Positions 1 through 9,464 of a stretch of 64,000 bases of DNA are shown piece after piece; the first letter of the stretch is position 1; every line of letters begins with the position of its first letter. This DNA is from Frankiales bacterium (GTDB lineage Bacteria; Actinomycetota; Actinomycetes; Mycobacteriales; SCTD01): assembly GCA_025965475.1 (NCBI GenBank), contig JAOPWV010000069.1:1-64000 (forward strand), in the 5' to 3' direction. Under the pieces are notes generated by a model. It worked only from the letters and a program-made list of their open reading frames with translations, did no database searches and had not been told where the DNA came from. Made by a program: the position numbers and the translations under genes.

Positions 1-1311
1 CTGCGCAGCGAGTGCGATCGGCTCGTTGAGGGCCCCGATCGGTGGCGAGTAGACGTTCTCCATCGTGGCCAGGTCGCGCAGCGTGATGCCGGTGCGGACC
101 GCCATCGCCAGGAAGTCAGCGCGCTCCTTGATGCCCTCGCCGCCCACCATCTGCGCGCCGATCAGCCGGAGCGTGCCCGGCTCGGCGAGCAGCTTGACCT
201 TCACGGGCTTCATGTCCGGGTAGTACCGGGCCCGCGAGATGCCCTGCGCGACACCCATGACGAACGGGATGCCGAGCGCGGTCGCCAAGGTCTCGCTGAA
301 CGAGACCCCGCCGATCATCCACTTGCCGGCGACCATGCCCCAGGGGACGTAGACCGGCTGATAGGCCCGCGAACCGCCGGCGACGTTGACGCCGGCGACC
401 TTGCCCTGCGAGTAGGCGTGGCTGCCGGACAGCCCCTGGATGGGGACGTTGGACACGCCGTGCGGGACCTCGATGCAGTCACCCGCCGCCCAGACGCCGG
501 GTACCGAGGTGGCCATCGTCTCGTCCACGATGAACCCACCGGCCGTGCCCACCTTGAGGCCGGCAGCCTGACCGAGAGCGGTGTTCGGGACCTTGTGCGT
601 CGCGACGACCAGGAGCTGGCAGGCGATCTCGCCCTCGGAGGTGCGGACCCCCCGGACGGCGCCGTTGGCGTCGCCGAGGATCTCCTCGAGCTTGGTGTTG
701 AAGTGCAGCTGGACGCCCATCTCGACCCAGGAGTCCTCGACGGGCTTCGCGATGTCGGGGTCGGTGGCCATCGACAGCGCCCACGGGGTGGGGTCGACCA
801 GATGGGTCTCGATCCCGCGATGCGCCAGCGCAGTCACCATCTCCAGCCCCAGCGGGCCGGCCTCCAGCACCACGGCGCTGCTCACGGAGTCGAGGACCTT
901 GTCCCACTCCATCGCCTCGCGGATGTTCTTCATGTAGTAGATGCCCGAGAGGTCGTTGCCGGGCACGTCGGGCTTGCCGTAGTTCCAGCCGGTGCCGAGG
1001 ACGAGGGCGTCGTAGTGCTCGGCACGACCGTCCACCGTGACGGTCTTGGCCGCGAAGTCGAGGTCGGTCACGACCGTCTCGTAGCGGATGTCGATCCCCT
1101 GGTCGGCGTACTGCTGCTTGGTCCCCAGGAACAGCCGCTCGAAGTCGGGGATCTCCTTGCCGTGCACGTAGGGGATGCCGCACGGGCTGTACGCGGCGTC
1201 CTGGTACTCGGTGAAGACCGTGACCTCGGCGCCAGGGTCGGTGCCCTTTGCCGCGCCCGCAGCTCCGATGCCGGCCGCCCCTCCGCCGACGATCACGATG
1301 CGCTGGGCCAC
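1..1311 (-). CDS. FAD/NAD(P)-dependent pyridine nucleotide-disulfide oxidoreductase, CoA-disulfide reductase/NADH oxidase-like (3' end outside window)
   Basis: Own translation from GTG at 1311: VAQRIVIVGGGAAGIGAAGAA...AAYSPCGIPY...AAGDCIEV...YSPPIGALNEPIALAAQ. Rossmann GxGxxG, single redox Cys in SPCGIPY, second FAD motif. Open to position 1; missing from the ORF track. Confidence 0.85.
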   Translation of the reverse strand, partial: MAQRIVIVGGGAAGIGAAGAAKGTDPGAEVTVFTEYQDAAYSPCGIPYVHGKEIPDFERLFLGTKQQYADQGIDIRYETVVTDLDFAAKTVTVDGRAEHYDALVLGTGWNYGKPDVPGNDLSGIYYMKNIREAMEWDKVLDSVSSAVVLEAGPLGLEMVTALAHRGIETHLVDPTPWALSMATDPDIAKPVEDSWVEMGVQLHFNTKLEEILGDANGAVRGVRTSEGEIACQLLVVATHKVPNTALGQAAGLKVGTAGGFIVDETMATSVPGVWAAGDCIEVPHGVSNVPIQGLSGSHAYSQGKVAGVNVAGGSRAYQPVYVPWGMVAGKWMIGGVSFSETLATALGIPFVMGVAQGISRARYYPDMKPVKVKLLAEPGTLRLIGAQMVGGEGIKERADFLAMAVRTGITLRDLATMENVYSPPIGALNEPIALAAQ

Positions 1312-1368
1312 AGAGGGTCTCCTTCGGCGGGCATGACCCGCATGGACGTTGATTATGGAATATGAGAC

Positions 1369-1384
1369 GTCCACTATGTTGGAC
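1369..1384. promoter_or_regulatory. Inverted repeat GTCCA-ctatgt-TGGAC, candidate operator
   Basis: Perfect 5-bp arms, 6-bp spacer, in the AT-richer region upstream of the oxidoreductase. Confidence 0.35.
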
Positions 1385-1701
1385 AGACGGGGTGCGTGGC
1401 GTCAAGCAGGGCACGCCGGAGTTTCTTCACGGCAGCATTGGATGACGCCCGCGGGACGCCCTCCCGGCGCGCTGCGCAACGCAGCCAAGTCAGGACCAGG
1501 ACCGGTCCGACCGCTCGCCCGACCTGGCGGCACCGACGTTGGGCACTCAGTCGCTCCAGGGTCGAAAGCCGTTGCGGATGGTCACCCAGATCCTCGGCCC
1601 TCAGACCAGCACCAGTCGAACCTGAAGGTACAAACCAACATGTGCTCTGAGGTCGAGGGTCTTCTGGACCAGTTCTTCGGCGTCTCGGGCCTGCCCTTCG
1701 C

Positions 1702-2979
1702 CTATCCGACCGTGGGGAGAACCTCGGGCAGGTCGAGCAGGTGGCCCATCCGGTCCCGCTTGGTGCGCAGGTAGGAGACGTTCTCCGCGGTGACGTGGCT
1801 GGGTAGCGGCACCCGTCCGGCGATCGTGAGGCCGTAGCCCTCGAGTCCGGCACGCTTGGCCGGATTGTTGGTCAGCAGTCGCAGGGTGCGTACGCCCAGG
1901 TCGACCAGGATCTGCGCCCCGGTCCCGTAGTCGCGCGCGTCAGCGGGCAGGCCCAGGTACAGGTTGGCCTCGACCGTGTCCTGCCCGGCGTCCTGCAGTT
2001 GGTAGGCCTGCAGCTTGTGCAGCAGGCCGATGCCCCGGCCTTCGTGCCCGCGGATGTAGAGGACGACGCCGCGCCCCTCCTGCGCCACCGCACCCAGGGC
2101 GGCCTGCAGCTGCGGGCCGCAGTCGCAGCGCAGCGAGCCGAACACATCACCCGTGAGGCACTCGGAGTGCACCAGGACCAGGACGTCCTCGCCGTCGCCG
2201 ATGTCGCCCATCACGAAGGCGACGTGCTCGCGCGCGTCGTACGAGGACCGGTAGCCGACGGCGGTGAACACGCCCGGGGTCAGCGGCACGGTCGCCTCGG
2301 CGACCCGCTCGACCAGCGTGTCGAAGCGCCTGCGGTAGGCGATGAGGTCGGCGATGGAGATCAGGCAGAGGCCATGCTCACGGGCGAACTCGCGCAGTTC
2401 CTCGCCGCGCGCCATGCCCGTCGGGTCCTGCTCGCTGACCAGCTCGCACAGCGTCCCGGAAGGGCGCAGCCCGGCGAGCACGGCGAGGTCGACGGCAGCT
2501 TCGGTGTGACCTGGCCGCCGCAGCACTCCCCCGTCCCGGGCGCGCAGTGGTACGACATGGCCTGGGCGCGCGAGGTCGACCGACATGGTCCCCTGGTCGG
2601 CGAGCAGCTGGATGGTGTGCGCCCGGTCCGCCGCCGAGATGCCGCTGGTCACGCCGTCGCGGGCGTCGACGGTGACGGTGTAGGCGGTGCCGCGACGGTC
2701 CTGGTTGACCCGGAACATCGGCGGCAGGTCGAGGCGGTCGGCATCGGCGTCGGTGACCGCGACGCAGATGTAGCCCGACGTATAGCGGACCATGAACGCG
2801 ACCAGCTCGGGGGTGGCCAGCTCTGAGGCGAAGATGAGATCGCCTTCGTTCTCGCGGTCCTCGTCATCCACGACGATGACGGGCCGGCCGCTCTTGATGG
2901 CGGCGATCGCGGCGTCGACCGACGCCCACTGCGGGCCGGTGTCCAGCTCCTCGACGTGCAGCTGCGGGTTGCCCGTCAT
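1702..2979 (-). CDS. ribBA: Bifunctional 3,4-dihydroxy-2-butanone-4-phosphate synthase / GTP cyclohydrolase II
   Basis: [15 protein letters not shown] and [15 protein letters not shown] (RibB); [18 protein letters not shown] and [10 protein letters not shown] (RibA). Confidence 0.95.
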   Translation of the reverse strand: MTGNPQLHVEELDTGPQWASVDAAIAAIKSGRPVIVVDDEDRENEGDLIFASELATPELVAFMVRYTSGYICVAVTDADADRLDLPPMFRVNQDRRGTAYTVTVDARDGVTSGISAADRAHTIQLLADQGTMSVDLARPGHVVPLRARDGGVLRRPGHTEAAVDLAVLAGLRPSGTLCELVSEQDPTGMARGEELREFAREHGLCLISIADLIAYRRRFDTLVERVAEATVPLTPGVFTAVGYRSSYDAREHVAFVMGDIGDGEDVLVLVHSECLTGDVFGSLRCDCGPQLQAALGAVAQEGRGVVLYIRGHEGRGIGLLHKLQAYQLQDAGQDTVEANLYLGLPADARDYGTGAQILVDLGVRTLRLLTNNPAKRAGLEGYGLTIAGRVPLPSHVTAENVSYLRTKRDRMGHLLDLPEVLPTVG

Positions 2980-3473
2980 CAGCGGACCAGCGTCGTGAAG
3001 CCGGAGCGGTACCAGACGAGCGGCTGGTGCGCCATGTCGTCGTGCAACGCGAGCACGCGCAGGACGACGATGTCGTGGTCACCTGCTGCGTGGACGTTCT
3101 CCACGGAGCATTCGAGCAAGACGGGAGCCTCATCCAGGAAGACCGCGCCTGAGGGCACGGCGACGGAGGCGACCCCCGTCAGCCGGCCGTGGCGCTCCTT
3201 GCTCGCGAGCTGCCTCGCCTTCGGTGCGTGCGCCTCCCCCAGGACCGACACTCCCAGCGTCGGTGCCGTGGCGAGAACCGGCCAGGTGGTGGAGCTCCGC
3301 TGCACCGCGAACATGACCAGCGGCGGGTTCTGGGACACGCCGACGGTGAACGACGACACGACCATGACGGTCGGCGTGCCGTCGATGTCTGCGGCGACCG
3401 CCGCCACACCGGACGGGAAACCGGCGAACGCCTGCCGCAGAGCGGTCACGTCCGTGCCGACCGAAACGAGCAT
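2979..3473 (-). CDS. Flavin reductase family protein (HpaC/RutF-like)
   Basis: [56 protein letters not shown]; end abuts ribBA start. Confidence 0.85.
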   Translation of the reverse strand: MLVSVGTDVTALRQAFAGFPSGVAAVAADIDGTPTVMVVSSFTVGVSQNPPLVMFAVQRSSTTWPVLATAPTLGVSVLGEAHAPKARQLASKERHGRLTGVASVAVPSGAVFLDEAPVLLECSVENVHAAGDHDIVVLRVLALHDDMAHQPLVWYRSGFTTLVR

Positions 3474-3499
3474 GGTGACGACCTTTCGGGGCGGGGAGC

Positions 3500-3808
3500 C
3501 TAAGCCTGTGGTGCCGGCGCGAGTACTTCTCGGGTGACGCGTACGAGCTGCACGCCGGCCCCTGCGAAGTTCACGAGGTCCGCGGCGGCAGCCGAGCCTT
3601 CGGCAGAGGCGAAGGCGACGTCTGCATGCGCTTCGTCGGCGAAGGTCATGCGGGCCACCACGTGGGCCTCCGGGATGTCCCCGTAGCCCCAGCTGAACTC
3701 CGCGAGCCCCGGCATCGCCCGGGACAGGGGCACGTGGACGGTGCGGTAGCGCACGTCGAACGCCGACGCATCCTCCGGTGGGGCGTAGATCGCAAAGACG
3801 TCGAACAC
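3500..3808 (-). CDS. EthD family dimeric alpha/beta-barrel protein
   Basis: YAPPEDASAFDVRYRTVHVPLSRAMPGLAEFSWGYGD, EthD-like length and pattern. Confidence 0.75.
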   Translation of the reverse strand: MFDVFAIYAPPEDASAFDVRYRTVHVPLSRAMPGLAEFSWGYGDIPEAHVVARMTFADEAHADVAFASAEGSAAAADLVNFAGAGVQLVRVTREVLAPAPQA

Positions 3809-3944
3809 GGCGACCCCTTCTCGTCCGCGGGCGGAGTCCGATCGGCCTCGGATACCGCAGGGGGACCGTAGTCCGCGCTGTAACGGCTATGCAAGACCTG
3901 ATTCCGCTCTTTTCACGGGCGCCAGTGTCGTGTTACGTTCCGAC

Positions 3945-3958
3945 GTGACGGGCGTCAC
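3945..3958. promoter_or_regulatory. Inverted repeat GTGACG-gg-CGTCAC between divergent ethD-like and aldehyde dehydrogenase genes
   Basis: 6-bp perfect arms, 2-bp spacer, in divergent intergenic region. Confidence 0.4.
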
Positions 3959-4035
3959 TCCGCTGAGCGGGTGGCCCCACTGCCTCGTCTTCGTCAGCGC
4001 GTCTTCGTCAGATCCACTCCTCGAATGGAGCAGCT

Positions 4036-5520
4036 GTGACCGCGACCACTCCCCTTTCCGGTCTCCTCCCGGAAGCCGAGCGCTTCATCTCGCAGCCGGC
4101 GGTGCCGGCTGCAGCCGCGCACCACGACGGCCCGTGGATTCCTACACACGATCCGTCGACGGGACGGGAGATCACGCAGGTGGCCGCCTGTTCACCGCAG
4201 GAGGTCGACGCGGCCGTCCGCGCGGCGCACGACGCGTTCACCGTCTCGTGGGGGCGGATGTCGCCCGTTGCCCGGGAACGGGTGCTCCACCGTCTGGCGG
4301 ACCTGATCGAGGAGCACGCTCTCGAGCTCGCGCAGTACGACGCGTTGGAGAGCGGCAAGCCGGTGGCCTTCGTCCAGGCCATCGACATCGGCCTTGCGGT
4401 GGAGCAGTTCCGGTACTACGCCGGCTGGCCGACGAAGATCACCGGCACCGTCGTACCGGTCGCAGATCCTTCTGCGCACGTGTACACCACGCGACGGCCG
4501 TACGGCGTCGTCGCCGCGATCACGCCGTGGAACTTCCCGTTGTGCCAGGCCGCCATCAAGATCGCCCCGGCCCTGGCGGCCGGAAACACCGTCGTCCTCA
4601 AGCCCTCGGAGCTGACGTCGCTGTCGACGCTCCGGCTGGCGGAGCTGGCGCTCGAGGCGGGGCTGCCGGAGGGAACCCTGTCCGTGATCACCGGCCCAGG
4701 GAGTGGGGCCGGAACGGCGCTGGTCACCCATGCGCTCGTGCCGGCGATCTCCTTCACCGGCTCGGAGGCGGTGGGCCGACACCTCGCGTCCCAGGCCGGC
4801 GCCGCGCTCAAGCACATCTCGCTCGAGCTGGGCGGAAAGAACCCGAACGTGATCTTTGCCGACGCCGACATCCAGGCGGCTGCGTCAGCGGCTGCCGCGA
4901 CGGCCTTCTTCTACACCGGCCAGGTGTGTTTCGCCGGATCGCGGCTCCTGGTGCAGGAGAACGTCCTGGACGAGGTGCTGCAGGTGGTTCACGACCACGC
5001 CGCCGCGCTGGTGGTCGGACCCGGGCTGTCGGCCGACTCGACGATGGGGCCGCTGGTCTCCTCGGCGCATCGCGACAAGGTGCGCCGGTACGTCGACGAG
5101 GCCGCCCGCGCCGGAGCCGACATCACCACCGGCGGACATGACATCGGCGGCGAGCTCGCCGGCGGCTTCTTCTTCGAACCGACGGTGGTGCTCAATCCGA
5201 CGGACGATTCGCCGGTCGCCTCGGAGGAGGTATTCGGGCCGGTGCTCGTCGTGCAGACCTTCAGCGACGAGGACGAGCTGCTTCGGCGGGCGAACGCCAC
5301 GCCGTACGGCCTGACGGCGGGGCTCTGGACGCGTGATGTCGGCCGGGCTCACGCTCTTGCCGACCGGCTCGAGGCCGGCACGGTGTGGGTGAACACGTAT
5401 GGCGACTTCAGCGCGTCAGCCCCGTGGGGCGGAGCCAAGGCCTCCGGCCTCGGCCGGGACTGCGGGCCGGACGGGCTCAACAAGTACCTGGAGACCAAGA
5501 GCGTCTGGGTTGCGGGGTGA
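4036..5520 (+). CDS. Aldehyde dehydrogenase family protein
   Basis: ITPWNFPLCQAAIKIAPALAAGNTVVLKPSE, SFTGSEAVG, ELGGKNPNVIF, GQVCFAGSR, EEVFGPVLVV. Confidence 0.93.
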   Translation: MTATTPLSGLLPEAERFISQPAVPAAAAHHDGPWIPTHDPSTGREITQVAACSPQEVDAAVRAAHDAFTVSWGRMSPVARERVLHRLADLIEEHALELAQYDALESGKPVAFVQAIDIGLAVEQFRYYAGWPTKITGTVVPVADPSAHVYTTRRPYGVVAAITPWNFPLCQAAIKIAPALAAGNTVVLKPSELTSLSTLRLAELALEAGLPEGTLSVITGPGSGAGTALVTHALVPAISFTGSEAVGRHLASQAGAALKHISLELGGKNPNVIFADADIQAAASAAAATAFFYTGQVCFAGSRLLVQENVLDEVLQVVHDHAAALVVGPGLSADSTMGPLVSSAHRDKVRRYVDEAARAGADITTGGHDIGGELAGGFFFEPTVVLNPTDDSPVASEEVFGPVLVVQTFSDEDELLRRANATPYGLTAGLWTRDVGRAHALADRLEAGTVWVNTYGDFSASAPWGGAKASGLGRDCGPDGLNKYLETKSVWVAG

Positions 5521-5531
5521 GCCACCGCCGG

Positions 5532-6563
5532 TCAGGCCGGCTGGTACGGCAGCAGCGGCTTGTACAGCAGGTCCAGGTAGATGGACACGTCGACGGAGGC
5601 GACGCCGTCTATGGCGCGCACCTCGTTGTCGATGAGCGCCAGCAGGCTCTCGCGGTGCTCGCAGACCACCTCGGCCAGGACATCGCCCCGGCCGGCCGTG
5701 ATCGCGACGTAGGAGACAGCGCCCAGCGCGGTCAGGCGTTCGGCGACATCGAGGGCTCGTGCTTCCGGAGCGAGCCGGATCGCGAGCCAGGCCGTTGCGG
5801 CGTACCCCAACGTGAGCGGGTTCGCGATGGACATGACCTTCACGACACCCGAGCTGGTCAGGCGCTGGAACCGCTGCCGGACCATCGTCTCCGAGACGCC
5901 CAGCCGCGCCGCTACGTCGCTGAAGGGGGTACGGCCGTCGAGGGCCAACTGCGTCACGATGGAGCGGTCGACCTCGTCCATGACGGTCGGCCGCACACCC
6001 GGCGTCGCCTTGAGACGCTCGGCATTGAAGCGGGCCTGCTGGTAGTGCAGCCGGAGATACGGCAGGACGTCCACGCCGGCTACGCCCGGCAGCGCACGGA
6101 ACTTCGTGTCGACCAACGAGCGCAGCGCTGCGGAGTCCCGGCACAGCACCTCCACCTGCAGCGCAAACGGACCCGTCGTGACGGTGACGTAGTCGACCTC
6201 GGGCAGTTTCACGATCCGGGCCGCGAGCTCGTCAGTGCTCGCACCGTGGCCCAGGACCAGCCCCAGCAGGGCCATGGCGGCATAACCCAGCACTTCCGGA
6301 TCCGTGACCGCAGCGATCTGCAGGACCCCGCGTTCCTGCAACCCCGCCACCTTGCGGCGGGCCGTCCGCTCGGTCACCCCGAGGCGCCGCGCCAACTCCG
6401 CGTAAGGGGCTCTGCCGTCCTCCTGGAGCAGGTCCACCAGCTGGAGCTCCACCGCGTCGAGCGCCGGTCCGGCGGGCGCAGTCCGCATGACCGATGGCTG
6501 CACCGGCACCGGCTCCCCCAGCGCCTCTCCCGGACGCGACTGCTTAGCGGGCTGCGCTGACAC
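5532..6563 (-). CDS. Double-length Lrp/AsnC family transcriptional regulator
   Basis: Two AsnC HTH units (LVDLLQEDGRAPYAELARRLGVTERTARRKV and SIVTQLALDGRTPFSDVAARLGVSETMVRQRF), each with a RAM-like domain. Confidence 0.88.
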   Translation of the reverse strand: MSAQPAKQSRPGEALGEPVPVQPSVMRTAPAGPALDAVELQLVDLLQEDGRAPYAELARRLGVTERTARRKVAGLQERGVLQIAAVTDPEVLGYAAMALLGLVLGHGASTDELAARIVKLPEVDYVTVTTGPFALQVEVLCRDSAALRSLVDTKFRALPGVAGVDVLPYLRLHYQQARFNAERLKATPGVRPTVMDEVDRSIVTQLALDGRTPFSDVAARLGVSETMVRQRFQRLTSSGVVKVMSIANPLTLGYAATAWLAIRLAPEARALDVAERLTALGAVSYVAITAGRGDVLAEVVCEHRESLLALIDNEVRAIDGVASVDVSIYLDLLYKPLLPYQPA

Positions 6564-6661
6564 AGCCGCAATCTACAGCCAACGCGGAATGGCACAGCGC
6601 GACGCCCGAACTGCCCCTGCGTGACCCGCGCGGGGCGCCTCGACCGAAGGAGACAACAGAC

Positions 6662-7735
6662 ATGCGCGTAGGCCTGCTTCAGGAAGGCGACCTCGTTGGC
6701 ACCGATGTCGCCAGCCGCTATCACCAGATGATCGAGGAGGTGCGCCTGGCCGACCGGATGGGCTTCAGCACCTGGGGAACTTCGGAGCAGCACTTCAGCC
6801 CGCCGCACTTCTCGGTCGCGGCCCCCGAGGTTCTCTACGCGGCCATTGCCGCCCAGACCGAGAACATCAAGCTGCGAACGATGGCCTCGGTACTGCTCAG
6901 CTGGAACCACCCCATCCTCATCGCGGAGCGCCTCGCCACTCTGGACATCGTCTCCCGGGGCCGCGCGGAGATCTGTACGGCCCGGAGCAACAACCTGCAC
7001 ACGCTCGCGGCCTTCGGGGTCGATCCGTCGACGACCCGCGCGCAGTGGGAGGACGGCATGGACCTTCTGATGAAGGCGATCAGCCAGCCCGTGGTGGAAC
7101 ACGACGGGCCCGTGTGGAAGGTGCCCAGCCGCGAGATGATGCCCACTCCGGTCACCAAGCCGCACCCGCCCGTCTCCGTCGCTGCATCGAGCGTCCAGTC
7201 CCACGGCAATGCGGGTACGCGCGGGATCGGCGTGATCACGTTCGACAACTACTTCGGCTTCGAGTACCTCGACGAGTGCCTGTCCGAGTACCGGACGACC
7301 TTCGACTCGAGCGACCACCAGCAGGTCATGGCACCGAACGACTACCGCGGCCTCTACGTCGCGACTGCGTTCTGCGCCCCCACCAAGGCTGAGGCGCTCG
7401 AGGTGGCCGGCGGCATCGCGAAGACCTATTTCGACTTCATCCTCGACCTCTACGTGCCGCTGGCCGACAACCCCGGCTACGAGTACCTCGAGCGCATCAA
7501 GCTGCTCATCGAGCACCGTGACGACATGGCGTGGCTGTGCGAGAACACCCCGGCTGTCATGATCGGCGATCCCGAGGACTTCATCCAGCGCATCAAGCAG
7601 CTGGAGTCGATGGGTATCGACGAGCTGCTGCTGCGCGTCGACGGCGTCGGGCACGACCAGATCATGCGCTGTCTCGAGCTGATCGGTCACGAGGTCATTC
7701 CGGTGGTCGACCCGACGGCCGGAGCTGTCCGGTGA
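6662..7735 (+). CDS. LLM class (luciferase-like) flavin-dependent oxidoreductase
   Basis: EQHFSPPHFSVAAPEVLYAAIAAQT...LLSWNHPILIAERLATLDIVSRGRAEICTARS; typical LLM pattern. Confidence 0.88.
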   Translation: MRVGLLQEGDLVGTDVASRYHQMIEEVRLADRMGFSTWGTSEQHFSPPHFSVAAPEVLYAAIAAQTENIKLRTMASVLLSWNHPILIAERLATLDIVSRGRAEICTARSNNLHTLAAFGVDPSTTRAQWEDGMDLLMKAISQPVVEHDGPVWKVPSREMMPTPVTKPHPPVSVAASSVQSHGNAGTRGIGVITFDNYFGFEYLDECLSEYRTTFDSSDHQQVMAPNDYRGLYVATAFCAPTKAEALEVAGGIAKTYFDFILDLYVPLADNPGYEYLERIKLLIEHRDDMAWLCENTPAVMIGDPEDFIQRIKQLESMGIDELLLRVDGVGHDQIMRCLELIGHEVIPVVDPTAGAVR

Positions 7736-7962
7736 ACGCAGAGGACCGGCTCCACCGGGCCGGTGTCGACGGCGAACTCGACGGTCGGGCTGTGCTGGAG
7801 CACGACGCGGCGTCGGAGGCGACCGAACTGGCTCGCCGCTGCAGCTTGATCGAAGAACTGGACCTCCAAGGCCTGCCGCTGCTGCGGCGCGACTACGTGA
7901 CTCTCGTCGTCGCGACCGTGCTCATCCCGATCGTCCTCATCATCGTTGGGAACCTGAAATGA
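7732..7962 (+). CDS. Small single-pass membrane protein of unknown function
   Basis: GTG at 7732 overlaps the upstream stop; VNAEDRLHRAG...LRRDYVTLVVATVLIPIVLIIVGNLK; stop overlaps the next ATG (ATGA). Confidence 0.7.
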   Translation: MNAEDRLHRAGVDGELDGRAVLEHDAASEATELARRCSLIEELDLQGLPLLRRDYVTLVVATVLIPIVLIIVGNLK

Positions 7963-9464
7963 GCGCGCACGAGACCTCGGCCCAGCACGCGGCCCTGCAG
8001 AACGGCTGGCCGCAGACGCGTCAGGAGCGTCACTGGAGCGGCACGAACATCTTCGGGACAGCGATCGCCACCGCGATCGCGACCTGGTGCTTCATCATCG
8101 GCGGCTTCGTCAGTTTCTATCTTGCCGCCGCGCCGGGCACGCTCGCTGTCCTGGCCGGTTCGCTGATCGGCATGCTGTTCATCGTGCTGGCGCTGCTGCC
8201 CGTATGCGGCAAGTACGGGATCGACTCAGCGGTCTCGACCCGCCCGCAGTTCGGCGTGCGCGGCTCGCTCTTGTCCGTCGTCCTGATCTACGGCTCGACG
8301 CTCGGCTGGAACATCATCCTGTTCATCTTCATGGGCCGCGCGACCAACTCGATCCTCAAGGGGTTCGGGGTGCATCCCCCCGGGTGGGTCACCGGCGCCG
8401 CCGGCGTGGCGGGCATCCTGCTCGCCCTGCTGGCCCTACGGCGAGGGCCCGAGTCGCTGAAGGACTTCGGGCCCCCGATCGCCGTTCTGACTCTGGTGCT
8501 GGGCGTCGTGGTGATGTACCTGCTGGTCCACAAACTGGGCGTCCAGAAGCTGCTCCATGCTCATGCGGTGGCGCCTGCGGCATCGCGCCGGGTGAACTGG
8601 GCCAGTGGCGTCGAGGTACTCGTCGCCTCCAACCTGTCGTGGTGGGCGTACACCGGCGGCATCGTCCGGAACGGCCCGTCGGCCCGGAAGGCGATGTGGC
8701 CGCTGATCACCGGTCTGGGGCTCGGCGTGGGCGTCGGCTCGCTCGCCGGTTTCTACGCCGGCCTGGTGATCCCGACGTCGGGCGGTGACCCCACCCAGTT
8801 CCTGATCCAGACGGGCGGCAACGTCATCGGGGTCATCCTGCTCGTCTTCGTGATCATCGCCGACTTGGGCACGGTGGTGGTGGGGGTCTACTCGTCCGCC
8901 ATCGGCTTGCGTCAGGTGGCCGGCGTGTCGAAGCTCTCGTGGAACGCGACGACGCTGCTGGCGGTCCTTCCTGCGTTCGTCATCGTCGGGATCTTCCCCG
9001 ACCAGGTCTTCGACCGCTTCGGAACCTTCCTCGCCTTCCTCGGGGTGTGCTTCGGTCCGGTCTGCGGCATCCAGATCGCCGACTACTTCCTGCTTCGCCG
9101 TCAGACGCTGGATGCGCACGGCCTGTATGACCGGACGCGTGCCGGCGCCTACCGGTACTGGGCGGGCTTCAATCCGGTCGGCTTCGTGTCCTTCGCCGCG
9201 GGCGTCGTGGTGTATCTCTATCTGCTCGACCCGGTGACGTATTCGTCTCGCACGCCGTTCGAGTTCCTGGGGGCGTCGATCCCCTCGGTGTTCGTCGCCG
9301 GGCTCGTCTACTACGTCGGCACCCGGCTGGTCCTCGTTCCAGCGCGTCGCGGCGGTTACGAGCACCTCGAGCCTGCCGGCCGTGCGCTGCGCAGCCAGCG
9401 TCGTATCGGCCCGGACCCGCAACCGGGAGCGGCTTCCACGGCCACGGTGCCGGACACCCTGTGA
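7959..9464 (+). CDS. NCS1 family purine/cytosine-type permease
   Basis: Polytopic; N-terminal WSGTNIFGTAIATAIATWCFIIGG and PQFGVRGSLLSVVLIYGSTLGWN typical of NCS1/CodB-like permeases. Confidence 0.85.
   Translation: MSAHETSAQHAALQNGWPQTRQERHWSGTNIFGTAIATAIATWCFIIGGFVSFYLAAAPGTLAVLAGSLIGMLFIVLALLPVCGKYGIDSAVSTRPQFGVRGSLLSVVLIYGSTLGWNIILFIFMGRATNSILKGFGVHPPGWVTGAAGVAGILLALLALRRGPESLKDFGPPIAVLTLVLGVVVMYLLVHKLGVQKLLHAHAVAPAASRRVNWASGVEVLVASNLSWWAYTGGIVRNGPSARKAMWPLITGLGLGVGVGSLAGFYAGLVIPTSGGDPTQFLIQTGGNVIGVILLVFVIIADLGTVVVGVYSSAIGLRQVAGVSKLSWNATTLLAVLPAFVIVGIFPDQVFDRFGTFLAFLGVCFGPVCGIQIADYFLLRRQTLDAHGLYDRTRAGAYRYWAGFNPVGFVSFAAGVVVYLYLLDPVTYSSRTPFEFLGASIPSVFVAGLVYYVGTRLVLVPARRGGYEHLEPAGRALRSQRRIGPDPQPGAASTATVPDTL

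Noticed and set aside
1374-1853. 159-aa ORF in the gap upstream of the oxidoreductase
   Set aside because: R/S/P-rich, overlaps the ribBA 3' end in another frame, no family motifs.
2979-7735. Rut pyrimidine degradation pathway (RutA/RutF)
   Set aside because: The LLM protein and flavin reductase are only superficially RutA/RutF-like, and rutB/C/D/E are absent.
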